NCBI RefSeq assembly: GCF_001571085.1
Contig: NZ_BCTC01000006.1
Coordinates: 1 to 64,000 of the forward strand
DNA from: Azohydromonas lata NBRC 102462
Lineage (GTDB): Bacteria > Pseudomonadota > Gammaproteobacteria > Burkholderiales > Burkholderiaceae_C
Direction: 5' to 3'
DNA length: 64,000 bases
Shown here: positions 39,006 through 47,501 of the stretch, one piece after another
Numbering within the stretch: the stretch's first letter is position 1
How the letters are laid out: each line of letters begins with the position of its first letter
Notes under the pieces: model-generated
What the model was told of the DNA's origin: nothing
The model's input: only the letters and a program-made list of their open reading frames with translations
Database searches by the model: none
Made by a program: the position numbers and the translations under genes

Positions 39006-40391
39006 ATGCGCTATCCCTTGCCCTATGCCTTTGCACGCGCGCACCAGGTCCTGCTCGAAGCGCAGGACGCGGGACTGGTGCTGTGGCATGGACCGTCCCA
39101 AGGCGCCGATGCCGCCGCCGGCACCACGGCCGGCGCCTGCGGCGAGGTGCTGCGCAAGTACGCGGTGCACGCCCTGCGCGAGGAGGGGCCGGACGAGCTG
39201 GCCCTGCGGATCGGCCGAGCCTACGCCGACGGGGATTCGAGCGCGGCGCAGGTGGTCAGCGAGGTCGAGTCCGACACCGACCTCTCGCGCATGATGCAGG
39301 CGCTGCCGGCAGTGGAGGACCTGCTGGAGACGGCGGGCGATGCGCCCATCATCCGCATGCTCAACGCGCTGCTCACGCAGGCCGCGCGCGACGGCGCCAG
39401 CGACATCCACATCGAGCCCTGCGAGCGCGCGTCCTCGGTGCGCTTTCGCATCGACGGGGCGCTGCGCGAGGTGGTGCGGCCACAGCGCGCGCTGCACGCG
39501 GCGCTGATCTCGCGGCTCAAGGTGATGGCGCAACTGGACATCTCCGAGAAGCGCCTGCCCCAGGACGGCCGCATCGCGCTGCGCATCGGCAGCCGCGCCG
39601 TGGACGTGCGCGTCTCCACCTTGCCTTCGACGCACGGCGAGCGGGCCGTGTTGCGGCTGCTCGACAAGAGCGCCAACCGGCTGAGCCTGGAGGCCGTCGG
39701 CCTGCGCGGCCCGGTGCTGCGGGCTTTCGAGCGTCTGATCGCGCAGCCGCACGGCATCGTGCTGGTCACCGGCCCCACCGGCTCGGGCAAGACCACCACG
39801 CTCTACGCGGCGCTGGGCCGGCTGGTGTCCGACAGCACCAACATCATGACCGTGGAGGACCCGGTCGAGTACGAGCTGCCGGGCGTGGGCCAGACGCAGG
39901 TGAACGCGCGCATCGAGCTGACCTTCGCCAGGGCGCTGCGCGCCATCCTGCGCCAGGACCCGGACGTGATCATGATCGGCGAGATCCGCGACTTCGAGAC
40001 CGCGCAGATCGCCATCCAGGCCTCGCTCACCGGCCACCTGGTGCTGGCCACGCTGCACACCAACGACGCGCCCAGCGCCGTGACGCGGCTGACCGACATG
40101 GGCGTGGAGCCTTTCCTGCTCAGCTCCACGCTGCTGGGCGTGCTGGCGCAGCGGCTGGTGCGGCGGCTGGAGCCGGCCGACCCCAGCGGCTACCGCGGCC
40201 GCACCGGGCTGTTCGAGCTGCTGGTGGCCGACGACGCGATCCGAGCGCTGATCCACCGCGGCGCCGCCGAGGCCGAGATCCGCGCCGCCGCCACCGCCAA
40301 GGGCATGCGCTCGATGCGCGAGGACGGCGAGGAGCTGGTCACTCTGGGCACGACCACCCTGCAGGAAGTGCTGCGTGTGACGCGCAGCTGA
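39006..40391 (+). CDS. gspE: GspE, type II secretion ATPase lacking the tetracysteine zinc module
   Basis: This 461-residue ATPase (465 if the GTG at 38994 is used) has Walker A GPTGSGKTT, the Asp box DGASDIHIEP, Walker B VIMIGEIRDFETAQI and the His box HLVLATLHTND. After LAQRLVRRL the sequence passes straight to SGYRGRTGLFELL, so the usual CxxC...CxxC zinc module of about 40 residues is missing. The core catalytic motifs are intact. It lies between gspD and gspF. Confidence 0.93.
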   Translation: MRYPLPYAFARAHQVLLEAQDAGLVLWHGPSQGADAAAGTTAGACGEVLRKYAVHALREEGPDELALRIGRAYADGDSSAAQVVSEVESDTDLSRMMQALPAVEDLLETAGDAPIIRMLNALLTQAARDGASDIHIEPCERASSVRFRIDGALREVVRPQRALHAALISRLKVMAQLDISEKRLPQDGRIALRIGSRAVDVRVSTLPSTHGERAVLRLLDKSANRLSLEAVGLRGPVLRAFERLIAQPHGIVLVTGPTGSGKTTTLYAALGRLVSDSTNIMTVEDPVEYELPGVGQTQVNARIELTFARALRAILRQDPDVIMIGEIRDFETAQIAIQASLTGHLVLATLHTNDAPSAVTRLTDMGVEPFLLSSTLLGVLAQRLVRRLEPADPSGYRGRTGLFELLVADDAIRALIHRGAAEAEIRAAATAKGMRSMREDGEELVTLGTTTLQEVLRVTRS

Positions 40392-40449
40392 GCCGCGGCG
40401 CCACGACATCCCCACCCCGATCCGGACCACCCTCCAGGAGCCGCCCGCC

Positions 40450-41661
40450 ATGCCCGCCTTCGCCTTCGACGCCCTGGACCTGGAGGGCCGCCCGCGCCGC
40501 GGCATCGTCGAGGCCGACACCGAGCGGGCCGTGCGCAACCAGTTGCGCGCGCAGTCACTGGTGCCGCTGAGCGTCAAGGCGGTGGCGTCCGGTGCAGGGA
40601 CGGGACGCGGCTGGGCGCTGCTGGCCGGCCGGGGCCGGGCGCTGGGCCCCGGCGCGCTGACGCTGTGGACCCGCCAGCTCGCCGACATGGTGTGCGCCGG
40701 GCTGCCGCTGGAGCCGGCCCTGGCCGCCCTGGCCGAGGACCTGGATGACGAGCGCCAGCGCGCATTGGTGGCCGCGCTGCGCGCCGAGGTCAATGGCGGC
40801 AGCAGCCTGGCGCGGGCGCTGGCGCTGCATCCCCGCGAGTTCTCCGCGATCTACCGCGCGGTGGTCCATGCCGGCGAACAAAGCGGCCAGCTCGGCCTGG
40901 TGCTGGACCGGCTGGCCCGCGACCTGGCCGAGCACCAGGCGCTCAGGGGCAAGGTGCTGGCGGCCGTGCTCTACCCGGCCATCGTGACGCTGCTGGCCCT
41001 GGGCATCGTGGGATTCCTGCTGGGCTACGTGGTGCCGCACGTGGCCCAGGTGTACGCGGGCCGCCAGCATGCGCTGCCGGTGCTGACGGCGCTGATGCTG
41101 GGGCTCAGTGCCGGGCTGCGCCAGCACGGCCCATGGCTGCTGGCCGGGCTGCTGCTGACCGTGCCCGCGGCCCGGGCGGCGCTGCGCGTTCAGCGGGTGC
41201 GCGAGGGCTTCGACGCCTGGTGGCTGCGGCTGCCGCTGGCCGGCAGCTTCAACGCGGCGCGCTTCGCGTCCACGCTGGGCCTGCTGGCGGGCGCTGGCGT
41301 GCCGATCCTGGACGCGATGCAGGCCGCGGCCGACACCCTGGGCAACGCCGCGATGCGTGCAGGCGGCCGGCGGGCCGTAACGCAGGTGCGCGAAGGGGCG
41401 TCGCTGGCCGCGGCCCTGGCCGGCGAGCGAGGCTTTCCCAACGTGGTGACGCGCTTCTCGCGCCTGGGGGAGCAGACCGGCGCGCTGCCGCTCATGCTGC
41501 AGCGCGCGGCCGCCCTGCTTTCGGACGACGTGCAGCGCCGCGCCCTGCAGATGGCGACGATCCTGGAGCCGCTCCTGATCGTCGGCATGGGGCTGGTCGT
41601 CATGCTGATCGTGCTGGCCGTGCTGCTGCCTATCATCGAGCTCAACCAGTGGGCGGGATAA
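40450..41661 (+). CDS. gspF: GspF, inner-membrane platform protein
   Basis: This 403-residue polytopic protein has two repeated cytoplasmic domains and three membrane helices (near residues 170-195, 210-240 and 370-395). Family motifs include LWTRQLADMVCAGLPLEPAL and GEQSGQLGLVLDRLARDL. AGGAG precedes the ATG. It follows gspE and is followed after two bases by gspC. Confidence 0.94.
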   Translation: MPAFAFDALDLEGRPRRGIVEADTERAVRNQLRAQSLVPLSVKAVASGAGTGRGWALLAGRGRALGPGALTLWTRQLADMVCAGLPLEPALAALAEDLDDERQRALVAALRAEVNGGSSLARALALHPREFSAIYRAVVHAGEQSGQLGLVLDRLARDLAEHQALRGKVLAAVLYPAIVTLLALGIVGFLLGYVVPHVAQVYAGRQHALPVLTALMLGLSAGLRQHGPWLLAGLLLTVPAARAALRVQRVREGFDAWWLRLPLAGSFNAARFASTLGLLAGAGVPILDAMQAAADTLGNAAMRAGGRRAVTQVREGASLAAALAGERGFPNVVTRFSRLGEQTGALPLMLQRAAALLSDDVQRRALQMATILEPLLIVGMGLVVMLIVLAVLLPIIELNQWAG

Positions 41662-41663
41662 CC

Positions 41664-42233
41664 GTGGACGCAACAGGCAGCACGCGCATGGCATCGGCTG
41701 CGACCGGCCTTCCTTCCGGCACCTCTGCGGGCTTCGGCGCGGAGCCAGGCGCCTCCCGCACGAAGGCGCGCGGCGCCACCTGGATGGTCAGCGGCCTGAT
41801 CTGGACGCTGCTGGCCGGCTCCGTGGTGGCCTGGGCATGGAGCCTCGTGCAGGGGGCTTCCGTGGCGCCGAGCGCCGCGGTGCAGGCGGTCCCGGTGCCC
41901 AGCGAAGCCGGACGGGTCAAGCATCTGCTGGGAGCCCCCGCCAACCGTTCCACCCGACTGGCCACGCCCCGTCCGAAGCTCGTGCTGACCGGCGTCATCG
42001 GCAACCGGCAGCAGGGGCACATGGCACTGCTGGGCATCGAGAACCAGCCTCCCAAGCCGTTCCTGGTGGGCCGGGAAGTTCTGCAGGGCTACGTGCTCAA
42101 GGCTGTGGACACGCAGCAGGCCGTGCTGACGACACCCGATGGAGACGATTGGGCGCTGGCCATGCCGCAGGTCTCCGCATCCCAGGCCGGTTCGCCCGTC
42201 ACGGCACGCTCGACACGCCGTGTGGAGCGGTGA
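41664..42233 (+). CDS. gspC: GspC, inner-membrane coupling protein without PDZ domain
   Basis: GspC links the inner-membrane platform to the secretin. The chain is short (189 residues from GTG 41664, or 181 from ATG 41688) with one membrane helix (WMVSGLIWTLLAGSVVAWAW) and a homology region (KLVLTGVIGNRQQGHMALLG, then LTTPDGDDWALAM). The PDZ or coiled-coil end of longer GspC proteins is absent. Its place at the end of the run after gspF is unusual, since gspC often comes first. Confidence 0.8.
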   Translation: MDATGSTRMASAATGLPSGTSAGFGAEPGASRTKARGATWMVSGLIWTLLAGSVVAWAWSLVQGASVAPSAAVQAVPVPSEAGRVKHLLGAPANRSTRLATPRPKLVLTGVIGNRQQGHMALLGIENQPPKPFLVGREVLQGYVLKAVDTQQAVLTTPDGDDWALAMPQVSASQAGSPVTARSTRRVER

Positions 42234-42257
42234 CGGAGCACACGCCGCCGGCCGCGC

Positions 42258-43226
42258 TCATTCCGGCTGGATGTTGGCCGCCTTGATGATGCGGCCCCAG
42301 CGGTCGAGCTCCGCCTGCTGGAAGCGGGCCAGCTCATCCGGTGTCGACACCGCGACCTCCATCCCGTTGTGTTCGACGAAGCGCTTGACGCCTTCCGAGG
42401 CCATGGCCCGGTGCACGAGCTCATTGAGCCTGTTCACGACGGGCGCCGGCGTTGCGGCCGGCGCGTACAAGGCGTTCCAGTAGCCGGACTCGTAGCCGGG
42501 CAGGCCTGACTCGGCCAGGGTCGGCACGTCGGGGACCAGCGGCGTTCGCTTGGGGCTGGTCACGCCGAGGGCGCGCAGCTTGCCCGCCTTGACCTGCGGA
42601 AGGCTGGTCGTCAGGTCCACCGTCATCAGGTCGGTCTGCCCGGAGACCAGGTCGATGACGGCCGGCGGGTTGGCCTTGTAGGGCACATGGTTCAGTTGAA
42701 CGCCCGCCATCTGCTTGAACAGCTCCGTGGCCACGCGCGCGGAGGAGCTGCCTTCGCCGAAGTTCAGCTTGCCCGGCTCCTTCTTCGCGAGGGCGATGAG
42801 CTCCTGCACGTTGGTCGCCTTCACGCCCGGGTTGACCACCAGCAGCATGTAGCCCTTCACCAGCAGGCTGACCGGCGCGAAGTCCTTGATCGGGTCGTAG
42901 GCGATCTTCTTGAACAGATGCGGGTTGGCGGCCTGAGTCGTGTTCGTGGTCATGAACAGCGTGTAGCCGTCCGGCGCGGCACGGGCCACGGCCTGGGCCG
43001 CGATGCCGCCGGATGCACCGGCGCGGCTGTCGACGATGACGGGTTGCCCGACCGCCTTGGTGATTTCCGCGCCGATGGCACGCGCCAGGCCATCGGTCGT
43101 GCTGCCGGGGCTGGAGCCGATGACGATGGTGATGGGCTTGGCCGGATAGGGCTGCGCAAAGGCAGGGCTGAGCACGCAGGTGCCCAGGGCGGTGGCCACC
43201 AGGGCGGTGAAGCGGCGTCTGAACAT
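42258..43226 (-). CDS. Bug-family tripartite tricarboxylate transporter receptor
   Basis: This 322-residue periplasmic binding protein has a signal peptide (cut near AFA/Q). The Bug family signature follows: YPAKPITIVIGSSPGSTTD, then the ligand loops GIAAQAVARAAPDGYTLF and the late motif LPGYESGYWNALYAPA. No membrane TctA/TctB genes are adjacent, which is common for the many orphan Bug proteins of Burkholderiales. GGAGAC precedes the ATG at 43226. It may share a unit with the D-2-hydroxyacid dehydrogenase upstream. The ligand is unknown. Confidence 0.9.
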   Translation of the reverse strand: MFRRRFTALVATALGTCVLSPAFAQPYPAKPITIVIGSSPGSTTDGLARAIGAEITKAVGQPVIVDSRAGASGGIAAQAVARAAPDGYTLFMTTNTTQAANPHLFKKIAYDPIKDFAPVSLLVKGYMLLVVNPGVKATNVQELIALAKKEPGKLNFGEGSSSARVATELFKQMAGVQLNHVPYKANPPAVIDLVSGQTDLMTVDLTTSLPQVKAGKLRALGVTSPKRTPLVPDVPTLAESGLPGYESGYWNALYAPAATPAPVVNRLNELVHRAMASEGVKRFVEHNGMEVAVSTPDELARFQQAELDRWGRIIKAANIQPE

Positions 43227-43278
43227 GGTTTGTCTCCGTTCGGGGTGGGTCTGTGCGGTGCCGTGCTGTGGCACGGTC

Positions 43279-44232
43279 TCAGGTGGTCAGGCTCATGGGC
43301 GGGCGCTCGCCGCAAAGGGCTTGGGACAAGCTGGCCAGCACCATCTCGCCCATGGCGGTGCGGGTTTCCCACGTGGCGCTGGCCCGATGGGCCTGCAGCG
43401 TCACGCGGTCCGACCCGCGCAGTGGCGCCGGCACGCGCGGCTCGTCGACGAAAACGTCCAGGCCGGCACCTGCGATGCGGCCGGCCTCCACGGCGGCGAC
43501 CAGGTCCGGTTCGTTGACCAGGCGCCCGCGCGCCACGTTGACCAGGAACCCGCGCGGGCCGAGGGCCTCCAGCACCGCCGCATCGACGATGCCTTCGGCC
43601 TTGTCGGCCGCGGCGCAAAGCACCAGGGCATCCGACTCGCGGGCGAGCTGAACCAGCTCCGCAACGAAGCGGTGCGGCACGTCCGCCATCGGCTGCAGGT
43701 CCGTGTAGGCGATGGGGCAGCCGAAAGCCGCGGCGCGCGCGGCAACCGCGCGCCCAACCCGTCCCATGCCCACGATGCCCAGGCGCATGCCGCTGAAGCG
43801 GCGTGCCAGCGGAATGGCGCTGGGTTGAGGGAACAGCTCCCATTGCCCTTCGCGCACGAAGCGGTCACCGGCGCACAGGTTGCGGCAGGCGGCAATGAGC
43901 AGGCCCAGGGCGAGATCGGCCACGTCCTCGGTCAAGGCGCCCAGCGTGGCCGTGACGGGCAACCCGCGGGCGCGGCAGTACGCCAGATCCACCGCATCGG
44001 TCCCCACACCGTTGATGGCGACGACCTTGAGCGCCGGCAAGCGCTCCAGCATCTGCCTGGAAATGCCGGTATGCCCGCCTGTGATGACGGCCTGCGTGGT
44101 CGCCCCATGCGCTTCGAGCCATGCCTCGGGGTCCGCCACTTCGAAGTACCGATGCACCTCGTACAGCGCCTGCAGGCGTTCGTTGATCTCGGGAATCAGG
44201 ATGGGGTTGAGCTGGAGGACCTTGTGCTTCAT
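43279..44232 (-). CDS. D-isomer-specific 2-hydroxyacid dehydrogenase
   Basis: This 317-residue NAD(P)-dependent dehydrogenase has the Rossmann motif GIVGMGRVGRAVAARA, the catalytic Arg in NVARGRLV, the Glu in DVFVDEP and the His in LQAHRASAT. It would interconvert a 2-oxoacid and a D-2-hydroxyacid; hydroxypyruvate or glyoxylate are possible substrates. It diverges from the HTH-citrate synthase gene across a perfect inverted repeat. The ATG at 44232 is used; the longer frame adds a low-complexity leader. Confidence 0.88.
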   Translation of the reverse strand: MKHKVLQLNPILIPEINERLQALYEVHRYFEVADPEAWLEAHGATTQAVITGGHTGISRQMLERLPALKVVAINGVGTDAVDLAYCRARGLPVTATLGALTEDVADLALGLLIAACRNLCAGDRFVREGQWELFPQPSAIPLARRFSGMRLGIVGMGRVGRAVAARAAAFGCPIAYTDLQPMADVPHRFVAELVQLARESDALVLCAAADKAEGIVDAAVLEALGPRGFLVNVARGRLVNEPDLVAAVEAGRIAGAGLDVFVDEPRVPAPLRGSDRVTLQAHRASATWETRTAMGEMVLASLSQALCGERPPMSLTT

Positions 44233-44304
44233 GTCGGCTCTTTGCGGGCTGGCGCGCGCCGAGAAACTCTGGACGGGCGCGGGTGGATGTGAAGCCATTC
44301 TGTT

Positions 44305-44351
44305 TTTATATTGATTTTTCGGTCAATCTTGATATATAAAATCAATATAAA
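44305..44351. promoter_or_regulatory. Perfect inverted repeat operator in the divergent AT-rich promoter region
   Basis: TTTATATTGATTTT (44305-44318) is the exact reverse complement of AAAATCAATATAAA (44338-44351), with a 19-base spacer. This AT-rich block stands out from its 70% G+C surroundings. On the forward strand TTGATT (44311-44316) and TATATA (44333-44338) are 16 bases apart and resemble a promoter for the HTH-citrate synthase. A dimeric regulator, perhaps that HTH protein itself, could control both divergent units. Confidence 0.7.
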
Positions 44352-44371
44352 TTCAGCGGAGCAGCCTGGTC

Positions 44372-45544
44372 ATGGCCACATGGATCACGATGGACGAGGC
44401 CTGTGGCCTGCTCAAGGTGCGGCCGCAGACGGTCTATGCCTACGTGAGCCGGGGAAAGATCGAGGCCGCGCCCGATCCGCAGGACAGCCGGCGCAGCCTC
44501 TACCGTGCGGACGACGTGAACGCGCTTGCAAAGCGCAAGCAGGATGGGCGCAAGCTGGAAACGGTGGCGACCAACACCCTCTTCGGTGCGGAGCCCAGCA
44601 TCCCGACCGCCGTCAGCACTTTCGTGCGAGGCCGCCTTTGCTATCGGGGCCAGGACGCGGTGACGCTGGCCTCGGCGGCGACCTTGGAAGACGTTGCCGG
44701 GCTGCTGTGGGGCGCCGAGCAGCCCGTGGCGTTCGGCACCGCTTCCCAGGCCAGTTCCAGCGACCCCGGGCGGATTGCCGCTTTTGTCCTGCTGGCCACG
44801 CTGGCCGCCACGGGGCATTCCACGCGGGGGCGCCTCACGCGTGTCTTGCATGAGGAGGCCCAAAGCCTCGTGGGCCAGGTGGCCTGCTGCTTCGGGGCAG
44901 CGCGAGGCGCGGGTGCGCCGCTGCATCTGCGCTTTGCGCAAGGCTGGGGCTTGTCGGCGGATAACGCAGAGCTGCTGCGCACGGCGATGGCGCTGCTGGC
45001 GGACCACGAGCTGACCAGTTCCGCCTTTTCGGCCCGCATTGCAGCCTCGACCGGCGCGTCACTGCCGGCCTGCCTGCTCGCCGGACTCGCCACGTTCTCC
45101 GGACCTTTACACGGCGACGCCTCGGGACGGGTGCGTGCGCTGTTCGAGGAGGTGGATCGCTTGGGCGCCGACGAGGTGGTGAACCGCTACCTCTCCGCGG
45201 GCTTGCCGATTCCCGGGTTTGGCCATCACCTGTACCCCGATGGTGATCCACGGGCCCAGGTACTGATGGGCCTGTTCGACCCACCCGCGGCCATCAGCCG
45301 GTTCATTGCGAAAGCTGCTTCGTTGACGGGCTTGCAACCCAACATCGACGTGGCGCTTGCGGCCCTGGTGGCCCGCCATCGCCTGCCTGCCGACGGCGCC
45401 TTCGCACTGTTTGCCACCGCCCGCAGTGTCGGGCTGCTGGCCCACAGCATGGAGCAGATGAACATGCCGCAGGTGATACGGCCGCGCGGCAGGTACATCG
45501 GTCCCCCTCCGGACCTTTCACCCAACGGCCCCGTGCCCGGTTGA
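44372..45544 (+). CDS. Citrate synthase-family protein with N-terminal helix-turn-helix
   Basis: This 390-residue protein has an N-terminal excisionase/MerR-like helix-turn-helix (about residues 4-55, MDEACGLLKVRPQTVYAYVS), then a citrate synthase domain. The three catalytic residues are preserved: His247 in GPLHG, His285 in GFGHHLY and Asp326 in NIDVAL. It may be an enzyme, a citrate/acyl-CoA-sensing regulator, or both. It diverges from the D-2-hydroxyacid dehydrogenase and Bug genes and shares an inverted-repeat operator with them. The family is known in Proteobacteria, but its function is poorly defined. Confidence 0.85.
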   Translation: MATWITMDEACGLLKVRPQTVYAYVSRGKIEAAPDPQDSRRSLYRADDVNALAKRKQDGRKLETVATNTLFGAEPSIPTAVSTFVRGRLCYRGQDAVTLASAATLEDVAGLLWGAEQPVAFGTASQASSSDPGRIAAFVLLATLAATGHSTRGRLTRVLHEEAQSLVGQVACCFGAARGAGAPLHLRFAQGWGLSADNAELLRTAMALLADHELTSSAFSARIAASTGASLPACLLAGLATFSGPLHGDASGRVRALFEEVDRLGADEVVNRYLSAGLPIPGFGHHLYPDGDPRAQVLMGLFDPPAAISRFIAKAASLTGLQPNIDVALAALVARHRLPADGAFALFATARSVGLLAHSMEQMNMPQVIRPRGRYIGPPPDLSPNGPVPG

Positions 45545-45933
45545 GCCTTCCGCAGGGAGCAAGCACGCAGCAGACACGGCGATTGCCTATTTTTGTGGCA
45601 GCGCCAAACTTTCCTGATGAATCAAGGACTTGTGTTCTTCCGGTGCCGCTGCTCCACGGACTTGTCCACAGAATCCGTGGGTAACCGGAGCCGCCAGCAC
45701 CGTGGAGGCACTGCAAATGCAACATACCTGTAGCCAGTGGCATTTCCCAATGGCACCAACCTGACCTGACTTCCACAACCCCATCCCACCTTCAACGACA
45801 CGCAGCTGCCACAAACCTACTGCCTTCAAAACGACCCGCGTATGTTGTTCTTAAAGGGATCAAAGCACGCGGCACCACGTGCCATCGCCCAGCGGCTGAT
45901 GAAGCTTGGGCTCTTGCTGGGACCGCAGGCCGT
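45545..45933. other. Intergenic region with repeat copy B, no gene seen
   Basis: This 389-base region lies between the HTH-citrate synthase stop and the end of the rep gene. It contains the dispersed repeat at 45581-45685. The remainder (45686-45933) shows no convincing reading frame, hairpin or promoter. Open frames crossing it are shadows of the rep gene or have non-coding composition. Confidence 0.6.
45581..45685 (-). repeat. Dispersed ~105-base repeat, copy B
   Basis: Read on the reverse strand, this copy starts GTTACCCACGGATTCTGTGG and matches the first 33 bases of copy A (20082) with one mismatch. It keeps the TTGATTCAT block and a GGCGCTGCC...AAAAA...GGC end. It lies 37 bases after the HTH-citrate synthase gene, oriented opposite to copy A. 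Confidence 0.75.
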
Positions 45934-47385
45934 CTACTGATGGGTGAACAGCGCGGCCTGGTCGTCTGAACGCGCGGCCACGCCACGCGACGCCTTGGCC
46001 ACGGCCTTGAGCACGTGCTGTCCAAAGGCATGCTGCAACCGTGGCGTATTGCGCAATTCGGCCTCGGTGATGGGCCCCTTGGCGCGCTGCATCTGCGCCC
46101 CAAGGGCACGGAAGACCAGCGTCCGTGCGAACGAAACGCGCAGCTCGGCACGCTGCGCATGCTCCGCTGCCAGGTACAGCGCATAGCCGCGCTCGCCCTG
46201 CTCCTGATACTCGCGCTGAAGCGACTCCCCGGCCAGCCGCTCGTGTGCCGGCTGGCGCTTGTCCACAGCAACAGCGGCCGCTTGCGCAGGCCCGGGCGCC
46301 GGCACAGCCGCGGGCTCGGTGACACCGGCTTCAAGCTCGGCCTTTGGAATGGACCAGCCCTCCTGGATGGCCTTCATGAGGTAGCGACCCGGCGCGCTGA
46401 TCTTCTTGCGCTGCGTGGCCATGCGGTGGCGGACGAACTCGATGGCGGCCTGGATGCGCTCAGGCGTGTAGTCCTCGGCCTTGGCCGCGATGGCCTGCAA
46501 GTCCACGGCGCCTATGCCGAACTCGCCGCGCAGCGTCTCGTAGAGGTTCTTGCGGGTCTCGGTCTGGCGCAGCGACTGCACCATCTTGCCTTCCTGCTCC
46601 GAGAACACGAAGCGCAGGTGCGTCACCTTCTTGGAGCCGGGCGACGACTTGGTTTCCACCTCAACGAAGAGGTCGGAAAGCTCGTTGATCTGCTCGATGG
46701 CCACCAGCAGCGCGCGGCGGCGGAACTCCGGCCAGGCCGCCATGAACTTGGCATCTGCCGCACCTGTCCACTTGCGGGCCTCTTCCAGCGTGAGCCAGTC
46801 GGTGGGCGAGCCGCGAAAGGCGATCGACTTGAGCTTTTCGTACAGGCTGTGCGCGAATACCGACGTGAACGCCGAGGTCGTGCGCAGCGACAGGAAGGTG
46901 AAGCCGCGCGGGTCCTTGTGCAGCTTGCGGATGGCCGGATCGAACTTGAAATAGACCTTGCCCCCGGCCACGCCCACGATGCCCACCAGCGGGATGGAGA
47001 CGAAGTCGTGGCTGCCGTTGGCGTTGGGCCGCTCGCGCCGCACGACCACGCTGGTCTTTTGCGCCTCGCGCAGCGCCTCGTTGAGATGCTTGTGGTTGCG
47101 GCTCTGGTAGTTCAGCAGGAACTTGAACAGGCCCACATCGCACTCGAACTCCACCACGTCGGCCGGCGCATCGCACGCCAGGTAGTTCATGACGTTGAGG
47201 CCGCGGCGGGCCAGCACGCCGACGCCGGACACGTCCACGAAGATGTTGTTCTTCGGAAAGGCCAGGTCCCCTTCCGCATCCGCGATCGTGGCGGTGCGGC
47301 CCTTGCGGCCAATGGTTTCCTCGAAGAGCTGCAACGCGTACTGCTCGCCGACGACATCCGTGGTGATGAGTTTGTTCTTGGCCAT
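45934..47385 (-). CDS. Rep_3-type plasmid replication initiator (RepB/Initiator family)
   Basis: This 483-residue replication initiator has the two winged-helix arrangement of Rep_3 proteins: an N-terminal half with YFKFDPAIRKLHKDPRGFTF and TSAFTSVFAHSLYEKLKSIA, and a second half with the PTDWLTLEEARKWTGA block. A long C-terminal extension is Ala-rich and probably unstructured. Such proteins bind iterons to open the origin and repress their own promoter. The gene starts 60 bases from an iteron array (47431-48254). No partition, transfer or resolvase genes are adjacent. Confidence 0.87.
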   Translation of the reverse strand: MAKNKLITTDVVGEQYALQLFEETIGRKGRTATIADAEGDLAFPKNNIFVDVSGVGVLARRGLNVMNYLACDAPADVVEFECDVGLFKFLLNYQSRNHKHLNEALREAQKTSVVVRRERPNANGSHDFVSIPLVGIVGVAGGKVYFKFDPAIRKLHKDPRGFTFLSLRTTSAFTSVFAHSLYEKLKSIAFRGSPTDWLTLEEARKWTGAADAKFMAAWPEFRRRALLVAIEQINELSDLFVEVETKSSPGSKKVTHLRFVFSEQEGKMVQSLRQTETRKNLYETLRGEFGIGAVDLQAIAAKAEDYTPERIQAAIEFVRHRMATQRKKISAPGRYLMKAIQEGWSIPKAELEAGVTEPAAVPAPGPAQAAAVAVDKRQPAHERLAGESLQREYQEQGERGYALYLAAEHAQRAELRVSFARTLVFRALGAQMQRAKGPITEAELRNTPRLQHAFGQHVLKAVAKASRGVAARSDDQAALFTHQ

Positions 47386-47419
47386 GGCGCCGGCGTGAGG
47401 ACGGGTCAGGAAGGCCGCA

Positions 47420-47461
47420 AGGCTAGTGCCTATCCTGACTGTGCGTCAACCATGATGGTCA
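47420..47461 (-). promoter_or_regulatory. Candidate rep promoter with iteron-like operator
   Basis: On the reverse strand TTGACG (47449-47444) and TAGCCT (47425-47420) are 18 bases apart. The -35 overlaps inverted copies of the iteron core (ACCAT-G-ATGGT, 47449-47459), and a degenerate iteron (TATCCTGACTGTGCG) covers the spacer. This is the layout expected for autorepression of a Rep_3 initiator. The promoter boxes are only fair. Confidence 0.5.
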
Positions 47462-47501
47462 GTTTTGTGCCACTTGCGCTCGACACCACGGCAAAGCTCA
47501 T

